A stretch of DNA of 60,000 nucleotides, taken from Apostichopus japonicus (lineage: Eukaryota > Echinodermata > Holothuroidea > Aspidochirotida > Stichopodidae). Where the stretch lies: positions 23,281,265 through 23,341,264 of the forward strand of contig NC_092573.1 in the NCBI RefSeq assembly GCF_037975245.1, read 5' to 3'. Of this stretch, positions 51,104 to 60,000 are shown piece by piece. The position numbers were made by a program, and so were the translations under genes. The first letter of the stretch is position 1; each line of letters begins with the position of its first letter. The notes under the pieces were generated by a model that made no database searches, had not been told where the DNA came from, and worked only from the letters and a program-made list of their open reading frames with translations.

Positions 51104-51588
51104 ATGGACAATTGAATGTTTCTGTCAGTGATAACTACTTTGAGATTAGCAGTAAACTGGACAATTCAATGTCTCAGGTAGGGATAACTACTTTGAGATT
51201 AGCAGTAAACTGGACAATTGAATGTCTCAGGTAGGGATAACTACTTTGAGATTAGCAGTAAACTGGACAATTGAATGTCTCAGGTAGGGATAACTACTTT
51301 GAGATTAGCAGTAAAATGGACAATTGAATGTCTCAGATAGGGATAACTACTTTGAGAGTAGCAGTAAAATGGACAATTGAATGTCTCAGGTAGGGATAAC
51401 TACTTTGAGATTAGCAGTAAAATGGACAATTGAATGTCTCAGGTAGGGATAACTACTTTGAGATTAGCAGTAAAATGGACAATTGAATGTCTCAGGTAGG
51501 GATAACTACTTTGAGATTAGCTCAGTAAAATGGACAACTCCATGTCTCAGGTAGGGATAACTACTTTGAGATTAGCAGTCAAATGCTT
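51104..51588. repeat. 53-bp minisatellite, nine copies
   Basis: The core GATAACTACTTTGAGATTAG recurs with starts at 51130, 51183, 51236, 51289, 51342, 51395, 51448, 51501 and 51556. The period is exactly 53 except the last, which is 55 after a CT insertion. Each unit also contains 'caattgaatgtctcaggtag' and 'cagtaaaatggac' or close variants. The outer copies are the most diverged and the inner ones nearly identical. Confidence 0.97.
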
Positions 51589-53841
51589 ACAAGTTGAAAT
51601 TTGAGCATGGGTGACCATTATCTTGCTTTTTAGCACATTTACGGGCTATACTGGTGACCTTTAAAAATCATAAAGTGCAAGTTCCGTTCTTGGAGTTGGG
51701 AAGATGGGGGGGTTAAAAATGAAGGAGGTAATTTTCTGCATGCATAATAAATCAGGCAGCTCATTTATGGAAGAGGAATGAGTCGAGGCAAAATTAAGTT
51801 AAAAATGAGAAAAGAGGAATCTTGCCTCAATCTGCTGATTACAAAATTTCTCCAAGTTTTAGAGGACTGTTCTCTTCACAAATATAATTTGAAGGACTTG
51901 AGAGGTTTTACAAAATGATGATATTGGACACATTTCTCTGCAATGTACCCTCTCAGCAATATTATTCAATCAACAAAACGGAGACATTTGTTATGTTACA
52001 CAATCTCGGGGACAACCCCGGAGATGATAATTTCAGTGGTGTCAGGATTCAAGGGCGTATGGATTGGTGAATTATGGAGTAACAGAGCACGGGACTAGAG
52101 TTTCCAGGTAAACAATCTAAATCACCCGCTGATAATATTGTCAAACAGTTCCAACTCTGATGTTTTCGGGGTTTTCTTTTCTTACAAGGAAGACAACATT
52201 TCAGAATGCATATATATCCTATGACCTAAACACAAAGGAAAACTTGATTTCTCACTGACGTTGTTGGCGTGGTAACAGTGTAGTGGCAGTTCAGTGCGAG
52301 TGCAGTACAAGGTGCATTGGCAGTGCAAGGACAATTCAAAAGCGAATCATGCAGTCTTTACATGCCCTCCAATCAACTCGCCATTTTTCTCGATTTGTTT
52401 GTAGTGGTTCTTAAAATTTCCGACCAGACACCGGTGGTCTGTTGAGACATTTTGATCAGGGCCACATAGAACAGTCTCAAAGTAGCTTGACTGAATTTGG
52501 TCATTATTTTGCAATGAATGTTGACAAGAGTTTTCTTCAGTAAAATTGTGGCAATAGATCAACTTGGACAGCCATTAGGTGTAAGTTGTTTTTGTCTACC
52601 CAACAAACGTTTTGCATTACTGAATGATTAACCAGTATGGATGGTATCGTCCACTCAACTATGTAAGTCCCCTAAAATCTCACAAATATTGGCCAGCCAT
52701 CAAAGCTGAAAATTTCGTACATTACACAAAAAAACTTTCAAGGAACGGCTGAGCAACATAGTCTAGAAACCACAGATGTAGGAGTTCAACTCAAGATCAC
52801 ATTTCCACATCAATCTAAATCACTTCAAACATCTATTATTGAGAAGGAGAATCCAGAGAGCAGTCTGTGATATATATTGCTATTTGATTTGCAAGTAGAA
52901 GCTCCCTTCGAAAGAAATTAGCAACTCTGACAAACATCAGGCGAGGCCAGATAGAGAAAGACCTACTTGTTTAGAGTGTTCTACATTTCCTAGACTAGCT
53001 ATCAACTTTCATAGTCCTAGAGGACAATAGGGAACTATCACTCTGTGACACAATTTAAACATCAACGCTAGGAAACTTGAACAGGAGCGACTCTTAACAA
53101 AAAATTTAAAAAAAAGTGCAGCATCCAAAATGAAAGAGCCATCATCATCTTCGTCGTCATCATCGAACTAGATCTACTTGAATCTTCCACCCTGTGTGTC
53201 AAAGGTCGTACCCAAGGGATGACACAAAGCATAGTGAGTAAGGTAAACTAAGCAGGGGTTTATTTGACAGCTGAAATCTGACATCATCCAATTAGAAACG
53301 ACCTTCACTGGGAACGCGCTGTGATGTATGACATTCCTTCATTACAATCAAATCTGGCCTGAGATTCGCAAGCTCTGTCAGAGGGAGAAAAGTCTAAGCA
53401 CAGTGTGTGCTACTGAGAAATTATTCTGTTCCAGTAAACGACAAGACAAGGATCCTTCCAGATCCTGGTTCTACTACTCGACTCCAAATTCCTACCTCTT
53501 GTTTTCCAATTGACAAACCTTCCCCCTAGCAACCACGGCCACTTACTCCATTCCAACTCACCATGCCATTTTAGCTGCATTCGTGTGAATACAAAATGGT
53601 TGGAGAAGGCACTAGTTCAGACTTTTAATCAAGAACCCATCATGAATTGTTTTCAAATGAGTGTAATAATTATGTTTTTTTTTTTTTGTCCTTCTCTTTC
53701 CAAATATATCGAAACAGATGAAATTTTCTCGTCCTCGCCGAGCGAGACAAAAAAACTCCCGATCAGATCGTTTCGGCTCTAAAATTGCTACCGATCGTCT
53801 TTCGGGGCATCGTTATGTACGACGACGGGCTGGGTACTTAC

Positions 53842-54045
53842 ATTGATGATGTCTGCGTTGGTTCTGCTCTCGTGGGGTTCATTGTATTCTGTGTACTTTA
53901 GGAGGACCTTGTCCATATCTGTGCTGGCATACTGAAATAGCTTGTTACTACTATTGAAGATGATCAAAGCTATCTCGCAATCGCAGAGGACGCTGAGTTC
54001 GTAGGCCTTCTTCATCAATCCAAATTTCCTCTTTGTGAATGTGAC
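53842..54045 (-). CDS. MEF2: MEF2 exon B: MADS box and Mef2 domain
   Basis: These 204 nt (68 codons) start in phase 0 right after a CAG acceptor and end at AAT followed by gtaagt, a near-perfect donor. The translation begins [20 protein letters not shown] and continues through [30 protein letters not shown] and RTNADIIN. It is almost identical to metazoan MEF2 residues 19-86. It holds the rest of the MADS dimerisation and DNA-binding fold (to about residue 57) and the Mef2 extension (about 58-86), the surface for dimer stability and cofactors such as class II HDACs. The last codons read ADIIN where vertebrate proteins usually have SDIVE. Any open frame past 53842 is intron read-through. With exon A it forms an intact 86-residue N-terminal domain with no broken or missing key residue, so the gene looks functional. 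Confidence 0.99.
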
Positions 54046-56142
54046 CTGGGCATGAGGAAGACATGGTTGATCAGAAACAGCATTATTAGTACATTGAATC
54101 TTTTTAATGGTAAGGTTAAAACTTGATCCGAGCGTACTTATTTTAGATATGATTTACAAGTTTTCCTGTCCTAAGAATGGGACTTTAATGCAGTGTTTCA
54201 TAATCATTTCCAAATTATACAAGACTGACGATGCTTTGCCAATGCATGAGTGTGTGTATGGAATAGTATACATCTGTCTGTTTTGTCAAGTGTTCATTAA
54301 AATATGTTATTGATATATGTTTGTACGTACATGATATCTGTATCAACTTCAGCTCAACGAAAATCACACATGCATTTGTGGGAAAGACAGTTTAATTTTA
54401 AAATTGACACAATTAACTCAGGAAATTGAAGTCAACATTTTGATCAGCTATCTACGCTACAAGCCATAAACCAGAGCGAAAATCAGGAAAACCTTGAAGG
54501 CTTTATGAATCATCGTTCTTATGAAACTTTCACTTTCCGTAAACTTTGATATTATTCATGTAATCTGAGGGGGGATACGTGTGGTGTCTGCCAAGCAGAA
54601 CCACACCAGATACCACAACCAAAGTCATTAACTCAAATAAACAGGTCTTTTCCAAAACACCCAAACCCTAATTCAACTGGCCAGAAGAAATGATGAGGAG
54701 TTAAATCTATTAAAGGTGCTTTTGGATGCTTGACTCTTGGCTCTTACATATAGGTGACACATCTTACTTTATAGCTGTGGATAATTTTGATACAGTAATA
54801 TATCACTGGAGTAAACTGATCTTCCTCCTATTTTAAAAGATGTTCCACAACATTACAGCCACATATGAATATTCAAATGGGAAAGGAATCACATCTTGAA
54901 TATTGATGATCTAGGGTGAATTCTGTCTGACTTTAATACAGTAAATCAAGACATAAGAGACTGGTGTGAAAATGTGGCACCATCAAAGATCAATACAGCA
55001 GTGCAGCTGCCCTGTTCAAATAATGGTACCTAACAGTGTAAATATGCAACCATTTCTCACAGCCCCATTTCATACCCTCCTCCACCATCCCCCACCCTCT
55101 TTCATCATCCCCTCCCATGTTCCATTACGTCCAGCAATGACGAAAATGTGTAGTTTTCTGGATCAACCTTTTTGTTATGTCATGGTATCTTTGGACTTGT
55201 AATATGCATGTTCTGCCAAGAAGAAACCAAACTTGTTGTAGCTCAACAAGTGCAGTATGTATACATGTCAATAGTCAATACCATAATGAATTTTAACATT
55301 GCCACCTGAAACTGCGTTCATACTATACATCTGAAAAATGCAGAAATATACACAGGGGGTTTCTTTAACTTTCTTCACTGCTACAGCTTCAGGAGCCTGT
55401 CATCTTGTCCGGGAAACGACCCCCAGATGAAGATCCATTATTCTGCTGCTATGTATCTACGTCAACGATCATAAAACAATTTTTTTTTTTCTTTACAGGC
55501 TCTGGAGGGTTGAACATGTACATTCCGTAGCACAGTCAATGACGTCTAGCGGGACAATTAAATGAAAAACATATCCCTGCCTCTCTCGGCTCCTACCGTT
55601 TAGACCCGATCTTCAGAAGTCAACGCGACTGAACAGAAACGGATACTGACACTGAAGCATACTAAGAGACTTGGGGAGTGCATCACGAGCCGCCCGTAAT
55701 AGAATATATAGGCACAGTTGATAGGTCAACTACAGTACAGGGGTTATGGAAATAAGAGTAAAGAAGTTACTCTGTGCGAATTTGCATTACGAGTATGTTA
55801 GGTTGAGTTTCAAAACTCAGCAAGGTTTGTTAAACTAGAGCTGCTAGATATTTCCAACTCGACGGATCAGCAACAATGTTGCTAATCGATGAGGGGAAGG
55901 GATGGGATGGGGGGGGAACTCTTATCTGACTTAAGTGCAGTTTTTGGATAACCCCACCATTACTTAAATTGGCATTCACAAGTGACAATAGTTCACCTGT
56001 GTCCAAGCATCATAATTGATGCGCTTCCCTATCAACCTAACCTATAATAGTTCTTACTATCGAGAAGTAAAACAACTACGTCTTCACAGAGCATTTGCAT
56101 CCTTAGAGACCAACAATATATATATATATGTATCTCTCTCAC
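54046..56142 (-). other. MEF2: MEF2 intron splitting the MADS box (2.1 kb)
   Basis: Donor gtgaga after NRQ (56142) and acceptor ...tgcccag before VTF (54046). The intron sits at the conserved MADS-box position. Nothing else is recognised in it. ORFs such as 54107-54313 and 54966-55202 on the plus strand show no family features. Confidence 0.93.
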
Positions 56143-56332
56143 CTGTCTGTTGCGTTCATCGTTGATTCGAGATATCTGAATTTTCTTCCTTCCCATGATG
56201 CCCTTCGATGTAGAACTTGACGTTATGAATGTAAAACTCTCTCACAACTAATCTTTACTCTTTATCTGTCGGAAGAAGGTCTTCTAGATGAGAGTGCTCG
56301 GTGACAGTGATGTAACAGAGTCGTTGCTATAC
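56143..56332 (-). CDS. MEF2: MEF2 exon A: 5'UTR and first coding exon (start of MADS box)
   Basis: The coding part is 56196-56143 and encodes MGRKKIQISRINDERNRQ, the N-terminal arm and start of the first helix of a MEF2-type MADS box, which contacts A/T-rich DNA. The exon ends in CAG followed by gtgaga, in phase 0 after NRQ. Known MEF2 genes have the same intron position. The start is chosen because MGRKKIQI is nearly invariant in the family and because an in-frame TGA lies 16 codons upstream (56244-56242) with no ATG between. Bases 56197-56332 are 5'UTR. A strong pyrimidine tract and CAG (intron side from 56333) mark a splice acceptor, so at least one upstream untranslated exon exists outside the window. 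Compared with vertebrate MEF2A/C (ITRIMDERNRQ), residue 9 is Ser and residue 12 is Asn. Both positions vary among vertebrate paralogues. The identification is secure; the UTR boundary is inferred from splice signals. Confidence 0.95.
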
Positions 56333-59300
56333 CTGAAAGATTACAGAAGAGAAAAAATGTGGAATACTTGTGAAAAGACTTGCAATAACCAAACTTTAGC
56401 TCCTCAAACATGAGGGAGGTATGACAGGTATACATGTTTTAGTTTCCATTGCTTTTACACTATCAAAGCCGCATAGAGCTATATCACGCAAAGGTTTGTG
56501 GCTCCATGACATCATAGTTAGACTGGACTTGTAAGGAACTGCATATATGCTTTCAAAATGTTATCCCACAAGGCTATACGTATTGACATCTGGTTTGAAC
56601 CGTAAACAGCTTTTATAAATTTCAAAGCAGTTTTTCAAGCATTTGCTGTAATGTTTAATGTACCACAAAAACAAACTGGCTGTTCTTGTGTGTATCTGTT
56701 TGCATGTAAATATGACAGTGCATAGCTAAAGCAAACTCGGCCCAGCTGCTAAATACTTTGGTTCTACTTTCAATACTTTGGTTCAATACTTTGGTTCAAT
56801 TTTTTGGTACTTTCAGTACTTTCAATACTGTCAATACTTTGGTTCTACCATCCAATAATCAATTGTCTGTCAATGAACAGAAGTCCTTATTACCTCAAAT
56901 ACCATAGAGAATTTGTTGATCAATTAATAAATATTGAAATTACTAATTTTGAACTTTTACTAAGAGTGCAACATTTTTTCACATGAAGTGTTGTTACTGT
57001 ATAAGGAACAATCTGTGTTCCCTCAGTTACTGATCTGTTTTCTCTCAGAGGTCATAATTCATTCAGACTTTTTCTTTTGTTTGCCTGCCTTTTGAAAAAC
57101 CTCTATTATCTTCGCATTTCTATTTGCTTCGAACAAGATATAACAGCTTAATTGTTCTATTTCTGTTGGACTTGGAATAAGTTTCCTTTAGTGCTTCAGT
57201 TGAAATAAACAAGGTTACATGAGCTATTACCGTCGACATCAATTTGAATCGTATTATAGCATTACTTTCTTTTCCTTTATTTTCTCACTTTAGAGAAATT
57301 TAAAAATTGGAATTTCAGTAATGTCACTTCAAACATCTTTCCTCTATGAATTACAAAACCTCCAAACCATACATTATGCATTGGTATCTCTTCTACCACT
57401 TGACAAATTTTTTACACATCTGACCACTTAAACAAGACGGGGGAGGGGGAGGGGGGAGGGGCCATTTGCTTGACCAGTATAATACTTCCGAAGTGTGGCA
57501 ATATACAGTAGCTATTGATGAATGCTCCTTCTGCAAATCCAAGATTAGGAATTAATTCAACACTATGATGGGAGCGGTTTGGTTCCTAATTTTGCTTCAA
57601 TGGTGAATAACCATAACAACTTCTGCCCGTTTCTTGCCCGGGATTATTATCGAAACAAACAAAACGATAAATCTAAAGTGTGTGTGACATACTGTACAGG
57701 TGACATCAGTAGTTCACTCGATACGACTGTGCAGCAAATATCAGAGAATAGTAATGTACTAAATATCCTGTCAATAGCGGGCAATTTGCAAGTCAAAGAG
57801 AAATGAAGAAACAAATCTCTCTTATACATTACAATCAAAGATATTTCTTAAAATTTCTAAGAAAGGATTTAGTTTACACAGTACCGATGGGTGCTACTGA
57901 ATGAAACAAATTTGATTATTTTTATTTTTATTTTTTTTCACTTTTTTAACAAATGTGCAGTCAATTTCCTTATATTTTTTTTAATATACTTACTAACTGT
58001 GCAACTTAGCCCTAATACATTTTCTTGATCAATATTAAATAATTTGTTAACCCATGAATTTATCAAAATCGAATCAAAATTTATAACTTTTGAAAGTCAC
58101 GTTATTTAACATCAAAGATTTAAATTTATATACTACTTTACGTACTTGGACTGGTGTACCAGTAGTAAATCATATATTACCTCACAAGCCAATGTGTCAC
58201 ATGTATGCTATATTTCATACAAAAATGGTTTTTTATTGATCTATAAAGACTAGAAGCTGTCATATTCATCACATCACAGTCTGAAATTATCAAATGTCAG
58301 AATTAGAGACAGGCTACTTTAATAGCAATATCATCAATAAGTTCCATCAAATTTACGACAATAGTATCATAAACTTGTATCTGATTAGTACTTAATGTTA
58401 ATTTTAACAACAAAATCACTTTGTCAATCTCTACATCTATTGCAGGTTTTCAATTCAATTCTCTAATTACGTAAAACAAAACAGACTCTTGACGTTGTCT
58501 GCATTGTTTTCTGATTTTCAATTAAACGCTCGATTTTAAAAGCTGTTTGAGTACTCTTTTAACCTGACCTTTTGGCTCATCTTTCCCTACGCAAGTCATC
58601 CCACACATGACACAGTTTACAACCTTCTTTGATTGTTCAAAGAATAACAAAACCTAAAGTCATATCATGGAACATATATATTTATTTATTTTCTTTACAT
58701 CTTCTAAACGAGGCTCTTCTAAACATTTCTGGTGTTACTTCATGTTTGAAACGTAAGCATTTTTGCCATGCTAACGAATTGAAATAACTGCTTTTAAATT
58801 CTCACAAGTAAAATTGACGTTCTGCTTCCAAATCAAGTACTAAAATTGTGCTGGTAACCCACAAAACTTGGGTGTTTATAAAATGCAGGATCCACTCTCC
58901 TTCAAAGGAGCTGAAATCGACCCCACCAACCTCGCATAAACAGGTATCTCAAAGAATTCAAACAGAAATCCCAGTGTAAAATTGGTGTAACCCATGCCCT
59001 CCAAAGATGGAAGTTGTAAGTCTTCAAAATACTTTCTTCCGAGATAACTTTTGATAATTTCAGTTTGTAAATTGAACTGTTTAGAGAACTAGGAACTGAT
59101 GTGCTAAAGAGGGGTTATCACTGACAACTTCAAACAATCATCGTGCCAGCGATGAGGATATCAGAGCAGTCTCTTAAACTTTGTGGGTTTTTCCTCCGAT
59201 TTGTTTTACTTTACTCTAAAAAGTTACACGTCTCTCTCTCGTGTTGACAAGGATGTGATTGGCATGTCAATCTTCTTACACTACCCATTCCATAGCAAAA

Positions 59301-60000
59301 CCCAAAATTAGGAGAACTCTTTTCTTTGTTTTGCCTTCTTTTTCCCAATCTGGAAATTTTTCCCCCATTTTCCAAACTCAAGGGCATTGGGTTGGGTAAT
59401 AAAGCATGGATGTCTTGTGACATTAATGTTTTTTTTCTTCACCCAGACGAAGATGGATGGATCTTCCTACTTGGTAGACATCGTGAAACTAGGGAGACCA
59501 TTACATAAACAATCATAAATATTGTTCTTTCAAACGTCATATATATATATATATAAAGCATAGCAGCCTTTCAATGCACTGATCACGTCACTGTAAATTT
59601 TTCGATACTAGATCAGGAATGTATAAATATCTGTGCTCGGTAGGAGAAGGTTGAGAAATCATTTGCACCTACTAGGGGGGGGGGAGTAATTGATGATGTG
59701 AGGAATGAAACTGGGTCTTTTAGTGCAAGTTCAGATTCAGCAGGAAGAGGTCATCACTTTCAGTCAGTAAAATATGAAGGACTTGACACTATTACCTAAA
59801 GATGGAGAAATATAATATGCTAATTAAGACTAATATCACCGGGGTATTAGCTAATTGTGCACATTTGGGTCAAGAACAGAAGAGATACTAAAGTAGACAG
59901 TGCACTGATTTATAGTGATTAGTTTAATACTGAATCTGGGAAGAGTACCACTCAAAATGAAAACAGTTAATTATTCATTATTTTATTCCAAATTATCAAG
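56333..60000 (-). other. MEF2: Intron upstream of MEF2 exon A (partial)
   Basis: The pyrimidine tract and CAG just upstream of 56332 indicate that the 5'UTR is spliced, so this stretch is intron leading to an untranslated exon beyond 60000. It contains a CAATACTTTGGTT repeat at 56751-56848, a G-rich patch near 57440-57460, a 10-base G run at 59675-59684 and an AT run near 59541-59556. No exon or promoter is recognised. Confidence 0.65.
56751..56848. repeat. AATACTTTGGTTC short-unit repeat
   Basis: Five copies of ATACTTTGGTT and related TTTCAGTACTTTCAATACT units are spaced 10-20 bases apart. The array is degenerate. Confidence 0.75.

Larger units (their letters stand above)
28477..53841 (-). 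other. MEF2: MEF2 giant intron between exons B and C (25.4 kb)
   Basis: This intron separates the Mef2 domain exon from the ALNKKE exon. It holds simple repeats, purine-rich tracts, a hAT transposon, tandem duplications and the candidate E-box/MEF2 element, all listed separately. Stretches with nothing recognised include 29650-32570, 34250-38080, 39000-42770 and 51600-53780. Long introns after the MADS/Mef2 exons are usual in animal MEF2 genes and often carry enhancers; that is general knowledge, not shown here. Confidence 0.85.

Noticed and set aside
51104-51588. Regular repeats resembling a CRISPR array
   Set aside because: Units are contiguous with no unique spacers, and the context is eukaryotic intron.
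53143-53166. CATCATCATCTTCGTCGTCATC stretch as a possible acidic or serine-rich exon
   Set aside because: A short trinucleotide run without splice sites of compatible phase or flanking coding sequence.
53788-53841. Continuation of the MEF2 frame past RTNADIIN ([18 protein letters not shown])
   Set aside because: A near-perfect gtaagt donor follows the Asn codon, and exon C fits in phase with known MEF2 sequence.

Overview
This is a 60 kb piece of AT-rich animal nuclear DNA. Apart from transposon and repeat debris I can support one gene. It is the minus-strand orthologue of MEF2, the MADS-box transcription factor myocyte enhancer factor 2. Six coding exons are identified, all with canonical GT..AG borders and compatible phases. 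Going 5' to 3' on the minus strand they are: exon A 56332-56143 (5'UTR, ATG, start of the MADS box), exon B 54045-53842 (rest of the MADS box and the Mef2 domain), exon C 28476-28336 (the ALNKKE segment), exon D 27020-26690 (NFPVAMPVSVPVS plus a Ser-Pro repeat array), exon E 22571-22479 (a Ser-rich 93-nt phase 1-1 exon, probably a cassette) and exon F 5962-5805 (the p38-docking-like segment). Joined, they give 981 nt, or 327 codons, without a stop. Without exon E they give 296 codons. The gene runs off both ends. The promoter and at least one upstream non-coding exon lie beyond 60000, and the C-terminal exons lie before base 1.

Organism: large introns (the largest about 25.4 kb), many microsatellites, a tRNA-derived SINE, a hAT transposon and a single MEF2 locus with MEF2A/C-like exon borders all suggest a metazoan. 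An invertebrate deuterostome such as an echinoderm is my best guess, but that is a weak inference. There is no sign of prokaryotic organisation. Nearly all the short ORFs in the window are chance ORFs in intron sequence.

Layout: 1-5804 is a partial intron 3' of exon F, with a minisatellite, AT microsatellites and a SINE. 5963-22478 is a 16.5 kb intron with simple repeats. 22572-26689 and 27021-28335 are shorter introns. 28477-53841 is the giant intron between the Mef2 domain and the ALNKKE exon. It holds a purine-rich block, a candidate E-box/MEF2 composite site at 38864-38879, a 1,638-bp non-autonomous hAT element with a perfect 8-bp target-site duplication at 42979-44616, a 353-bp tandem duplication just after it, two weak coding-like fragments, and a nine-copy 53-bp minisatellite. 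54046-56142 is the intron that splits the MADS box. 56333-60000 is the intron in front of exon A.

The points that most deserve a second look are: (i) the abutting CAGCTG/CTAAAAATAG site inside the MEF2 gene itself, which suggests autoregulation; (ii) the phase-neutral Ser-rich exon; (iii) the fourfold Ser-Pro repeat in exon D; (iv) the hAT element with its 38-bp perfect internal palindrome; and (v) the unusual number of long G or C homopolymer runs. I found no convincing novel multi-gene system.
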